From NCBI GenBank assembly GCA_937957915.1, contig CALGNZ010000027.1, positions 62,001 through 126,000 of the forward strand: a stretch of DNA of 64,000 nucleotides, given 5' to 3'. This DNA comes from an uncultured Granulosicoccaceae bacterium (GTDB taxonomy: Bacteria; Pseudomonadota; Gammaproteobacteria; Granulosicoccales; Granulosicoccaceae). Positions 46,975 through 55,426 of the stretch are shown here, one piece after another; position 1 is the stretch's first letter; each line of letters begins with the position of its first letter. A program made the translations under genes and the position numbers. The notes beneath the pieces are model-generated. The model was not told where the DNA came from. It searched no databases and was given only the letters and a program-made list of their open reading frames with translations.

Positions 46975-47703
46975 CTACGGTCTTCGCACTACCCACCATG
47001 CGAGTAGTAATACCAGGGGCAGAAGTATCGAGATCACCAGCGCGTACACCAGCCAGTCTGCCCCTCGTGCATAGTGACCAAGACCATTATAAATCAAAGC
47101 GATGCAAAGATTGGCAACAGTCACCGCAATCCAGAAGCGACGCGGTTGCATGCGCACTACCCCTGCGACCAACACAGACGCCTCCGCAAGCACAGGCACT
47201 CCGCGAAACCCGGCCAGCACCCATAACCCCGGCTTATTAAGCCTCGTTGCCATATCCTGTAATTCATCCGCAGCGACAAAACGCCTGACCAGTGGCAGTC
47301 CGAAATATCTGCCCAGCAAATAACCGATCAGACAAGACAGCATTAAGCCGACAAAGCACAAAATACTCCCCTTTAGCCACCCCAACGAGGCACCGGTAAA
47401 AGTCATCACCCCGCTGGATGGAACCGGAAGTAAAATATCACTGGCGAGAACAGCCACCACCAAAAATAAAGCCCATAGATTTCCATCAGTCAGATAGGAA
47501 CCGGTTAAGAGGTTATCAATAATCCAGCGCTCGCTCTGCTCACCGACGATGGCAAATGGCAGGATCGGCACCAATAGCACAAGCAACACCAGAACGATGA
47601 ACCTGAACAGATGCGACTTCGTTTTTGAGGTTTCACTAGTCAAAGGAAATTCACAGTCTGGTATACAACGGTTAGATAACGAGAGCACCTGACCAGAGGC
47701 CAT
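46975..47703 (-). CDS. VTT/DedA (SNARE-associated) family membrane protein
   Basis: 242 residues from ATG 47703, which has GAGG just upstream. The frame stays open to 47871, but that part is the repeat array and is probably not coding. Hydrophobic segments lie at about 20-42, 57-80, 95-118, 170-195 and 215-240. The re-entrant VTT motif is represented by LPVPSSGVMTFTGASLG and by the later GFRGVPVLAEASVLVAG. DedA/VTT proteins are lipid scramblase- or flippase-like transporters of the inner membrane. No neighbour suggests a specific role. Confidence 0.8.
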   Translation of the reverse strand: MASGQVLSLSNRCIPDCEFPLTSETSKTKSHLFRFIVLVLLVLLVPILPFAIVGEQSERWIIDNLLTGSYLTDGNLWALFLVVAVLASDILLPVPSSGVMTFTGASLGWLKGSILCFVGLMLSCLIGYLLGRYFGLPLVRRFVAADELQDMATRLNKPGLWVLAGFRGVPVLAEASVLVAGVVRMQPRRFWIAVTVANLCIALIYNGLGHYARGADWLVYALVISILLPLVLLLAWWVVRRP

Positions 47704-47784
47704 AGCCCTCTTATCTGCCTGTAGCCAATAGAACACACTGCATTCGCACGCGGAGCACTTATACACGTGGCCTTTTTTCCAAAG

Positions 47785-47874
47785 GCATCTATACGGAATG
47801 CACTTATACAGAGAGAAATTATACAGAGAGCACTCATACAACGAGCATTCATACAGAGAGCAGCCAGGCAAAGT
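47785..47874. repeat. 15-base minisatellite, about six units
   Basis: Units of the form GCACTTATACAGAGA start at 47785, 47800, 47815, 47830, 47845 and 47860; the outer two are more diverged. The array lies between the DedA-like gene and a Gfo/Idh/MocA gene. Because 15 is a multiple of three it is open in several frames: it reads as CSLYE-type pentapeptides on the minus strand and as ALIQR-type pentapeptides on the plus strand. Confidence 0.9.
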
Positions 47875-47919
47875 GCACTGGTGTTCACAGGTACAAGGCC
47901 GCTTTTAATTTGCGATCTA

Positions 47920-48924
47920 TCAGGCAGCATTCAGCGCCAACCGTTGCGCTTCAATAGCGAGTTCCATTACCTTAAAGCAGTGGTCCTGACACATTGCAGT
48001 GTCCGTCCGGTTACGGATATCATTAACCAGATGACCATAGTACGGCAAGGGTTGTGTCGAGCAGTCCATGCGCTCTATACCGTTATTGTCAGTGATGAAC
48101 AAATGGTTGGTGCCCTGCTGCCCACCAATATCTATGTACTTGCGCAATTCTATATACCCTTCGGTGCCTAGCAACATCAATCGACCGTCACCCCAGGTAG
48201 ACAATCCGTCCGGCGTATACCAATCAACCCTGATGTATCCATGAGAACGCTCATTACGCAACACAATCTCTCCGAAATCCTGCAAATCCGGTGTTTCTGA
48301 ATTTGCGTAGTTGGCTATGCAAGCGGAAGCTATCTGTGCGTCATCAGAGCCAGTGAAAAACAAATACTGATCAATCTGATGGCTGGCAATATCAATCAGT
48401 ATGCCGCCATATTGAACGGAGTCAAAGAACCAGTCTGGTCGTGTAGACTTGTTTAGTCGATGTGGCCCAATACCAAGAGTCTGCACCACCTGCCCTATTC
48501 GCCCTTCGGCCACCAGCTCCGCGGCTTTTTGTACACAGGGCACTTCGAATCTCTCAGAGTAATTGACAGACCAAATACGGCTGTTTGCTTTGGCCGCTTT
48601 CTTTATTCGCTCAAGGTCTGCTGCAGTTGTACAACCGGGTTTATCCGTCATCACATCCTTGCCGCACTCCATAGCGCGCACCGCTATGCCCGCGCGATCC
48701 GCAGGTATGGCAGCGGTTACTATTAGATCAATGGTTTTATCTTCGTACAAGGCATTAACATCACTCACACGATGTAACTGTGGAAATCTCTCTACAAAGC
48801 CGGCTAACGGCTGTGGATCACCGTCAGTCCAGTAGCCCGCACATTCGCAGCCTAGCTCAAGTAGCCTGCCGACCTGTTCGTAGATATGGCGATGGTCTAA
48901 CCCGATAGCAGCAAATTTTATCAA
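47920..48924 (-). CDS. Gfo/Idh/MocA family oxidoreductase (atypical)
   Basis: 334 residues with a TTG start. N-terminal Rossmann half begins IKFAAIGLDHRHIYEQ, where the usual GxGxxG is altered. The catalytic-lysine motif is TDKPG rather than EKP. The C-terminal sheet holds GGILIDIASHQIDQYLFFTG. This family oxidises or epimerises sugars and inositols with bound NAD(P). It follows the next Gfo/Idh/MocA gene by 65 bases and is probably in the same operon. Confidence 0.85.
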   Translation of the reverse strand: MIKFAAIGLDHRHIYEQVGRLLELGCECAGYWTDGDPQPLAGFVERFPQLHRVSDVNALYEDKTIDLIVTAAIPADRAGIAVRAMECGKDVMTDKPGCTTAADLERIKKAAKANSRIWSVNYSERFEVPCVQKAAELVAEGRIGQVVQTLGIGPHRLNKSTRPDWFFDSVQYGGILIDIASHQIDQYLFFTGSDDAQIASACIANYANSETPDLQDFGEIVLRNERSHGYIRVDWYTPDGLSTWGDGRLMLLGTEGYIELRKYIDIGGQQGTNHLFITDNNGIERMDCSTQPLPYYGHLVNDIRNRTDTAMCQDHCFKVMELAIEAQRLALNAA

Positions 48925-48989
48925 TTTAGTCGTCCGGCTTCAGGAGTTGATGAAGCGGTAGTAGGTTAATCACAAATAGCAGACGTGGT

Positions 48990-50012
48990 TCAATTCAGCT
49001 CCACATGCTTACCTGTACGGCTTGATTTTTCCAATGCATCTATTAACTGATGTACCAGCAATCCTTCTCTGCCACTCACTATCGCGCTCTCTCCATCGAG
49101 AGAAGCTAAAAAATGCTCAATCAGACGCCTGTGCCAATCGTGCGGGAAGTCCATCGGATCAGAACCACCACCACTACCCGATGACTCACCCACCTGTATT
49201 ATCTGACCGTCGTGAAAGGCCATGTTCAACTCCCCGCCCTGCAGAACAACCGTCGCATTCGTAGCATGCAGAGTAATAGACTCGGTGGCTCCGGGAAAGC
49301 TCGCAGTGGTTGCCGTCAAAGAGCCAATGCACCCATTCACAAAACGCAGTGCGCCGGCAACAAAATCCTCGCTCTCCATCTGGTGGAATGCCGTCGTGTC
49401 GGTCATTGCGGTTACCGACCGGACTGGTCCAATCAAGCTAAGTGCAAGATCCAGTGTGTGGATAGCCTGACTGATCAGCACACCGCCACCGTCTCTGTCA
49501 TAGCTACCACGACCAGGCGCATCATAGTATGACTGATCGCGCCACCACGGCACACATATCTGGACCGCGTGTACTTTACCGAGTTTGCCCGATACCAATT
49601 GTTCTTTGAGTGCAATCGATGCATCGCGAAAACGATGCTGAAAAACCAGGCCGAGTTTTACAGAATGAAGCTCACAGGTTTCGACAATTTTCATTGCACC
49701 CGCCAAGGTGCGTTCGACCGGCTTTTCCATCAGAATGTGTTTACCATGAGACGCCAGCAACTCAACTATTTCTTGCCTTGCATTTGGTGGCGTCAACAGC
49801 AGCACAGCATCAATGCGATCATCGTTAGCAATAGCATCGACACTGTCCACTGACGGAAAACCGAAGGTTTCACTGAATTGCTCGCGCCTGTCGCGACGGG
49901 GACTGTATACACCATGCACGGTTATTTTGTCAGCCAGATCAACAAGACTTTTGGCGTGAGGCACAGACGCCATCCCCAGGCCAATGACACCTACACCCTG
50001 TTTATTCGACAT
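48990..50012 (-). CDS. Gfo/Idh/MocA family oxidoreductase
   Basis: 340 residues. Rossmann start GVGVIGLGMASVPHAKSL and the catalytic lysine in ILMEKPVERTL are intact. The C-terminal half has GGGVLISQAIHTLDLALSLIG. Probably an NAD(P)-dependent sugar or polyol dehydrogenase. Together with the gene downstream it forms a pair of unlike family members, which suggests a two-step or double-oxidation route of an unknown carbohydrate. Confidence 0.9.
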   Translation of the reverse strand: MSNKQGVGVIGLGMASVPHAKSLVDLADKITVHGVYSPRRDRREQFSETFGFPSVDSVDAIANDDRIDAVLLLTPPNARQEIVELLASHGKHILMEKPVERTLAGAMKIVETCELHSVKLGLVFQHRFRDASIALKEQLVSGKLGKVHAVQICVPWWRDQSYYDAPGRGSYDRDGGGVLISQAIHTLDLALSLIGPVRSVTAMTDTTAFHQMESEDFVAGALRFVNGCIGSLTATTASFPGATESITLHATNATVVLQGGELNMAFHDGQIIQVGESSGSGGGSDPMDFPHDWHRRLIEHFLASLDGESAIVSGREGLLVHQLIDALEKSSRTGKHVELN

Positions 50013-50227
50013 TCCAGCTGAACCCTTAACTGTTACCGATAGTGAGATATTACATTGGCGGCGAATGAACAGCGAACATGGCTCCAGCCCGCAGTATTGC
50101 CTAAATCAGCGCGTTCAGAATTAGTAGCGCAATACAGTTCGGTCTATCAACCGGGGAATGTAACCTGCTCACCATCTGTCGCATCACCATTTTTAATATC
50201 GAGATTTACTCACCTTCCCCGTTGCCA

Positions 50228-50590
50228 TTAACCAGCGCCTCGAAATACTGCCTCAATATTGTGATTATCCGGATCAAGTACAAACGCTGCATAGTAATTG
50301 GCACCGTACTGCGCTCGATAGCCGGGTGCACCATTGGGGCTCGCGCCGTTATCAATAGCAACTGTAAAGAACTGCTCGACCTGATCTATCGATGCTGCCT
50401 GAAATGCGACGTGCAACCGAGACGGCTCTCCTTCAGTTTGTTCAATTCCGAATTGCCAACACTCCCTGCCATAGCCGATTGCCTCTCCATCCACTGCTAT
50501 GCAGTGACAATTAAAGCAAGCCAGGACGGCGTCATAAAAAGCCCTTGAACGCTTGATATCGCTCACCGGCAAATTCATATGATCGATCAT
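50228..50590 (-). CDS. VOC (glyoxalase/bleomycin resistance) family protein
   Basis: 120 residues, a single vicinal-oxygen-chelate fold: MIDHMNLPVSDIKRSRAFYD at the start, with GREC and HVAFQA in the middle and AFVLDPDNHNIEAVFRG at the end. His4, Glu and the NHNIEAV Glu match the metal ligands. Its ATG overlaps the stop of the PLP decarboxylase by four bases, so the two are co-translated; the link may be processing of the decarboxylase product. Confidence 0.9.
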   Translation of the reverse strand: MIDHMNLPVSDIKRSRAFYDAVLACFNCHCIAVDGEAIGYGRECWQFGIEQTEGEPSRLHVAFQAASIDQVEQFFTVAIDNGASPNGAPGYRAQYGANYYAAFVLDPDNHNIEAVFRGAG

Positions 50591-52062
50591 GTCGGCAGCC
50601 CCATTGCGTCAACCGCGTCTCGTGCTTTCGAAAATGCGTCTGCCGTGCATTGTATATCATTCGAATCAGTTACCCACGAACAGACGCTAATTCGAATCAC
50701 CGGCTGATCGAACCACTTTGACGCCCCAACCCATGCCTCGCCGGAGTTTTGTATGTGGTCAACGATAGCATCGGTTCTCTGCTGGTTGCCCACAGAAACG
50801 ATAATCTGGTTAAAACAAATGTCATTCAGCACCTCGAACTCCCGCGCCTTGAGAAGTCCACCAAATTCGACAGCTTGCCGGTGCAGCCCGAGTATCAGTT
50901 CGTCTACCCCCTTTTTACCGAGGTAGCGAAGTGCAGCCCACAGATCTACCGCTCTCGCTCGCCTGGACATCTCGGGGGTGTAGAGCATACTGTCGCGATG
51001 CTCTGAATACATAATATAGGCGCCCGAGTTTTGCAGAGCCATCACCAAAGCCTCTTCATCTGCACACAGTACAATACCGCTGTCGTACGGCGTATTCAGC
51101 GTTTTATGTGCATCCACCGACCAGCTTTGCGCAAGACCAATCCCTTTCGTCAGGTATGACAACTGCTCACAGGCAGCAGCCCAAAGCCCAAAAGCACCGT
51201 CTACATGAACCCACGCTCCGACAGCGTTCGCCTTTTCGCATACAGTTTTTATAGGATCAAACGATCCGGAATTGACATTGCCAGCCTGCAAAACAACGAT
51301 GGTCTTATCATCCAAAGGCGGAAGTGAATCTGTTTTCAGCCGGCCCTGTTCATCGACGTCAATCAGCTCGAGCCGATCCGTTCCGAAGCCCAGCAATGCA
51401 ACTGCCTTTACCACAGTGCTATGAGTGTGCTTGCTGGTCACAATTCGCAATCGAGGCGCGCCATCCAGCCCCTGCTTGTTGATATCCCACCCGGCACTCT
51501 GCAGCAGCCGAAATCTGGCAGCGGCCAGCCCGCACACTATTGCCATCGACGTACCACTAACAAAACCCGCTACCGTATTTGATGGCAGACCAAGCAAGTC
51601 ACGCAGCCACGACTGACAGACTTCCTCGAGTGTCGCATTGACGGGTGACACCGCGTGCAAAACTGCATTTTGATCCCAGCTGTCCGCCAGCAGCCTCGCC
51701 GCCATTGCAGCCGGAATAACACCACCATTGACCAGACCAAAGAAGCGACCACCAGTCTGCGCCATGGTCGCCGGTGTTCCCACCTCATGCAACAGTTCGA
51801 GCACGTCGCGTGCACTGCTGCCAAATTCCGACAGAGGCTGGTGAAATTCATTAAGGCGAGCAACGTCTGTTTCCAGAGGTGCAACGTTTCTGACTTTTGC
51901 ATTGGCGAGATACTGGCGGCCAAATTCTACCGCCTGCCCAAAGATGTCACCTTCCACCATTTCGCGCGCCATGTTGGTACGCAAGGTATTGTGCGGCGAT
52001 GTGGTATCTGGTACGGCTGTATTCAGTGCGTCACGGGGCGATAGCGGCTTTTCGTCTGACAT
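50587..52062 (-). CDS. PLP-dependent amino acid decarboxylase, group II
   Basis: 491 residues of the aromatic-amino-acid/glutamate/diaminobutyrate decarboxylase family. PLP lysine is Lys320 in SVDAHKTLN, with VHVDGAFGLWA (Asp288) and TSKHTHSTVVKA before it. It has FVSGTSMAIVCGLAAAR. Residues that set substrate preference cannot be judged by eye; aspartate, glutamate and aromatic amino acids are all possible. Co-translated with a VOC protein. Confidence 0.88.
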   Translation of the reverse strand: MSDEKPLSPRDALNTAVPDTTSPHNTLRTNMAREMVEGDIFGQAVEFGRQYLANAKVRNVAPLETDVARLNEFHQPLSEFGSSARDVLELLHEVGTPATMAQTGGRFFGLVNGGVIPAAMAARLLADSWDQNAVLHAVSPVNATLEEVCQSWLRDLLGLPSNTVAGFVSGTSMAIVCGLAAARFRLLQSAGWDINKQGLDGAPRLRIVTSKHTHSTVVKAVALLGFGTDRLELIDVDEQGRLKTDSLPPLDDKTIVVLQAGNVNSGSFDPIKTVCEKANAVGAWVHVDGAFGLWAAACEQLSYLTKGIGLAQSWSVDAHKTLNTPYDSGIVLCADEEALVMALQNSGAYIMYSEHRDSMLYTPEMSRRARAVDLWAALRYLGKKGVDELILGLHRQAVEFGGLLKAREFEVLNDICFNQIIVSVGNQQRTDAIVDHIQNSGEAWVGASKWFDQPVIRISVCSWVTDSNDIQCTADAFSKARDAVDAMGLPT

Positions 52063-52286
52063 GGGGAAGATACTCTCGAGTATTCAATCGAGAGTACCTT
52101 TTCTGCGTTAACACGTCGTGCTCCACAATGACCCTAATTACCACGCCACACGTTTCGGTTGTGAACGCATGCCTCCGGCGCCCATAATTTTCTGCAGGAA
52201 TCCAGCTGCAGAGTTGCCCGCGGCTACAGCGGGCGCCAACATGTTGTGGCACACTCGACCAGAGTCAGAGCCAGAAATGACAAACC

Positions 52287-52658
52287 TTAATCGACGGCAG
52301 ACTTCCGGAGCAACAAGCACCAGATCACAATGATCAGATAGATCACGGCAGCGGACCATCCAAACGGCTGCAAAATTCCGTTAATGACCAATAGAACAGA
52401 GGTAATCAGGCCAACAACGCCGGTGACCAACAAGCCGGTTGCTACAGCATTCCTGACAGTGATATCAGCAACATCTTTCAGCAGCCAAAGTAGAACGCCA
52501 TTCCCTAGAAGAGTCAGACCAAAGTAGCGCCCCATTGCTGACACCTGACTGCCAGGTGCATCGAAGTAAAGGTTCGCGATTACATCAGGTATGACTGTGT
52601 AGCCGACACCATACACAACAGATACGATAGAAATAACCAAACAAAAATTTCTGTACAT
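52287..52658 (-). CDS. Small four-helix membrane protein
   Basis: 123 residues with about four hydrophobic segments (LVISIVSVVYGVGYTV; YFGLTLLGNGVLLWLL; VATGLLVTGVVGLITSVLLV; AAVIYLIIVIWCLLL). It has a strong ribosome site (AAAGGAG, eight bases before ATG), so it is very likely a real gene. I do not recognise a characterised family. Confidence 0.8.
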   Translation of the reverse strand: MYRNFCLVISIVSVVYGVGYTVIPDVIANLYFDAPGSQVSAMGRYFGLTLLGNGVLLWLLKDVADITVRNAVATGLLVTGVVGLITSVLLVINGILQPFGWSAAVIYLIIVIWCLLLRKSAVD

Positions 52659-52947
52659 GATTAAACACTCCTTTGTAGATCTACTCCGGACAGGTTAAAA
52701 AAGCGTTGTCTCCGAGTGCATCAGTGAATTCAGACGCCTCTGCTACAGTAAGCCACTCGATGAATCCCAATTCAACACCCATTCGGGGTAACCTAAAAAG
52801 AGGGGGAGCGAGAGATATTTTACCGATGTTCACCGTGCACTGGCATAACACCAATTCGTTAACCTGTTACACGGTACGCTTCACTAAACCACATTCGCTG
52901 CAGGGTTTTACAGGCGCCGCAGACTGGAAAATTTCACCGGCGATGAA

Positions 52948-53967
52948 TCAACCTGGCTGGTCACCAATAGAAATTACGACATTGCCCAATTTCATCCCTG
53001 TTTCAACGTAGCGAAAAGCATCCGCCACCTCGTCAAGCTGATAGATTTTGTCGACCAAAGGCAAGTAGGCTCCCGATTGCATTTTGTCACGAAGCAGAAC
53101 CGCATCTTCGTTCAGGTTCTGCGGCAGAGGGAATAGATCAGATCGATTACCGCGCAGCTTTGAGACGATGGCCAGCAGTGGATTTTGACAATAGGGCCCC
53201 AATTCGGTTGACATGTAAGTTCCCCCCTCCCGCAGCACCGACCTGCATTGACCAGAGGTACTTTTCCCGACCGCATCAAACACCACATCAAACGTCTCGG
53301 TGAGCTTTGTAAAATCATCACGTTTATAATCCACGACTTTATCTGCACCCAAAGCCCGAATCACCTCTACGTGCTCAGTCGCGCACACTGCAGTTACCCT
53401 GGCTCCAATGTCCTTTATTAATTGCAGGGCAGCCGAGCCAATCGCTCCGGTTGCGCCGTTTATTAATACACTGTGCTGATCAGTTATTCCCGCAGCTCGA
53501 ATATAATGCAATGCGTAGTGCGCACCCTCCAGCGCAGAGGCGGCCTGCTCAATGCCAACGTTATCCGGCACCTTCGCAATCATTCCGGCCACTGGCATTA
53601 CGGTGAATTCGGCGTGACCGCCAAAACCGTAGTCGTCATCCTTAAATGCGAAAACGCGCTCACCGATAGAAAACCCGGCTGCCTTAGTACCAACCCCCAC
53701 AATTTCGCCAGTGAATTCACACCCCAGCACCGGCGCTTTAGGCGCGAAAAGCCCACTAAAAAACCGTACGATCCAGGGCTTTCCTCGTAAAAAACCACAA
53801 TCCGTCCGATTCACCGTTGAGGCCTGAATTCTAATCAGTACTTCATTGTCTTCTGGTACAGGAATGGGTAAGTACTCCACCTGCAGAACATCAGGCGAGC
53901 CATACTTTCGATAGGCCATAACTTTCATATGCGCCGGAGTACCGTTAACTACGCTTTGATCATCCAT
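52948..53967 (-). CDS. NAD(P)-dependent oxidoreductase, medium-chain, zinc-free
   Basis: 339 residues, quinone oxidoreductase-like. The cofactor loop is NGATGAIG (170-177), and CEFTGEIVGVG marks the GroES-like part. The structural-zinc cysteines of classical alcohol dehydrogenases are absent. Such enzymes reduce quinones or enone compounds with NADPH. It is divergent from a TetR gene and the shared 223-base region carries two operators, so it is probably repressed until a toxic or natural ligand binds the regulator. Confidence 0.9.
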   Translation of the reverse strand: MDDQSVVNGTPAHMKVMAYRKYGSPDVLQVEYLPIPVPEDNEVLIRIQASTVNRTDCGFLRGKPWIVRFFSGLFAPKAPVLGCEFTGEIVGVGTKAAGFSIGERVFAFKDDDYGFGGHAEFTVMPVAGMIAKVPDNVGIEQAASALEGAHYALHYIRAAGITDQHSVLINGATGAIGSAALQLIKDIGARVTAVCATEHVEVIRALGADKVVDYKRDDFTKLTETFDVVFDAVGKSTSGQCRSVLREGGTYMSTELGPYCQNPLLAIVSKLRGNRSDLFPLPQNLNEDAVLLRDKMQSGAYLPLVDKIYQLDEVADAFRYVETGMKLGNVVISIGDQPG

Positions 53968-54121
53968 TCCTTAACTTCCCTTTTCATTGACTTTGAATCA
54001 GCACATCAGCGGTCGTTGCAAACGTATTCACAACCCACTTATTGGTGACACAACAAGCTCGTCGAGCCTATATACCCACAGCGTTTGTCGTCGATGTTAT
54101 TTCTCGCTGTGAGCGAATTTT

Positions 54122-54140
54122 TAACTTACACTGTAAGTTA
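54122..54140. promoter_or_regulatory. TetR operator 1
   Basis: TAACTTACA-C-TGTAAGTTA is a perfect 9-base inverted repeat around one base. It lies between divergent oxidoreductase and TetR genes, 51 bases before the tetR start. Confidence 0.75.
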
Positions 54141-54156
54141 TATTCAAACAAAATAT

Positions 54157-54171
54157 ACTTACACTGTAAGT
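54157..54171. promoter_or_regulatory. TetR operator 2
   Basis: ACTTACA-C-TGTAAGT, the same core as operator 1, is centred 33 bases (about three turns) further toward tetR and ends 19 bases before its start codon. Two same-face sites suit cooperative binding and autorepression. Confidence 0.75.
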
Positions 54172-54190
54172 TTGTCAACCGGATTTAGTC

Positions 54191-54877
54191 ATGGCAAAAG
54201 TGGGCAACTCGCGAAAACAAGTCGCAAAAACGACCAGCAAAAAAAGCCTGAGTCGCAGCAAAATTCTTAAAACCGCTTTGCGCCTGACTAACAAACACGG
54301 GCTTGAGCAACTATCCATGCGCAAGATTGCACAGGCACTTGGCGTCGAGGCGATGTCGCTCTACAACCACGTTAGTAACAAAGACGATTTAATCGACGGC
54401 ATGCTCGATCTCGTGGTGGCAGAATTCGAGCTGCCAGAAATCGATCAGCAGTGGCAATCGGCGATGAGAAATCGTGCTATATCTGTGCATCGGGTGCTGA
54501 TCAAACACCCCTGGGCCGCGGTACTGATGCTCTCTCGCATTAATGTCGGGCCATCCATTCTGGCCTGGACCAATGCGACTATAGGGTGCCTGCGCAATGC
54601 CGGTTTCAGTTATGAAATGGCTGACCATGCATGGAATGCAATTGACAACCATACCTACGGGTTCACGCTACACAAGGTCAATGAGCCGGTGTCCCCTTCA
54701 GAATACGCAGAGGCAGCTCGCACATACCTGCCACAGATTTCAGAAGCCACCTATCCCTATTTACATGCCATGGCGACACATATTGCCGATGGATCCCATA
54801 GCGGCATCAATGATTTCGAATTCGGACTCGATTTGATTCTCGATGGCCTGGAACGGTTGCGAGAATCTCCAGGCTAG
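54191..54877 (+). CDS. TetR family transcriptional regulator with TetR_C domain
   Basis: 228 residues. An N-terminal helix-turn-helix (LSMRKIAQALGVEAMSLYNHV, about 43-62) follows a basic leader, and the rest is a TetR-type ligand domain (residues 80-220). It probably represses its own gene and the divergent MDR oxidoreductase through the two palindromes upstream. Its stop overlaps the convergent GNAT gene by four bases. Confidence 0.92.
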   Translation: MAKVGNSRKQVAKTTSKKSLSRSKILKTALRLTNKHGLEQLSMRKIAQALGVEAMSLYNHVSNKDDLIDGMLDLVVAEFELPEIDQQWQSAMRNRAISVHRVLIKHPWAAVLMLSRINVGPSILAWTNATIGCLRNAGFSYEMADHAWNAIDNHTYGFTLHKVNEPVSPSEYAEAARTYLPQISEATYPYLHAMATHIADGSHSGINDFEFGLDLILDGLERLRESPG

Positions 54878-55359
54878 ATTTCAGGGTCTTTAGCCACAGC
54901 CATCACAGCCGACTGGAAACACATTTCATGGGACGCGTCAGCGCAATCGATTGGCACAAAACCGAGGGCACGGTAAAACTCTTCAGTGTCTTGTCGGGCC
55001 ATCCGCAACCTGATTTTATAAAAATGCAGCTGGGCAGTCTTGATACAAGCGTCAGCCAGCATAAAGCCAATGCGTTTTTTTCGATGATCCGGATCTACAT
55101 AGAGATGACGCAATCGGGCCACCGATGAATCCGCTGTATACGGATCCTGATTAACACCGCACACGCCAACCAGCTTTCCATTTACCGTAGCTCCCAATAG
55201 CGCTTCACCAGGCTGGCTAAATCGATTTACACCGGCAACCCACTCCGATTGCAGCCGCTGTATAAACCTATATCCTTGCTGACTACTCATCGCTGTGAGT
55301 GAGTTCAGCGCCGCTGCGCTGTTGTCGAGCACCAGTTGATCAATTATAACTGAGGACAT
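54874..55359 (-). CDS. GNAT family N-acetyltransferase
   Basis: 161 residues from ATG 55359, with AAAGG nine bases upstream; the frame is open to 55536 but would overlap the transporter ATPase gene. The acetyl-CoA site is RLRHLYVDPDHRKKRIGFML. Near the end, ALGFVPID matches the usual GNAT C-terminus. Substrate unknown. It follows the sugar ABC operon on the same strand and may be its last gene. Confidence 0.87.
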   Translation of the reverse strand: MSSVIIDQLVLDNSAAALNSLTAMSSQQGYRFIQRLQSEWVAGVNRFSQPGEALLGATVNGKLVGVCGVNQDPYTADSSVARLRHLYVDPDHRKKRIGFMLADACIKTAQLHFYKIRLRMARQDTEEFYRALGFVPIDCADASHEMCFQSAVMAVAKDPEI

Positions 55360-55426
55360 GGATGTGGCCTTTCTCAGATATCTGTATTCAATTGCTATTG
55401 CCTGAAACCTGAATAGCCTCTGCAGT

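Noticed and set aside
47704..47871. N-terminal extension of the DedA-like protein made of CSLYE repeats
   Set aside because: Family members start near the first membrane segment, and ATG 47703 has a ribosome site; the extension is more likely open by chance because the repeat is a multiple of three.
47767..48171. Plus-strand frame with ALIQR-type pentapeptide repeats resembling pentapeptide-repeat proteins
   Set aside because: The repeats come from the 15-base minisatellite and the rest is antisense to an oxidoreductase gene; it lacks the A(D/N)LxX pattern of true pentapeptide proteins.
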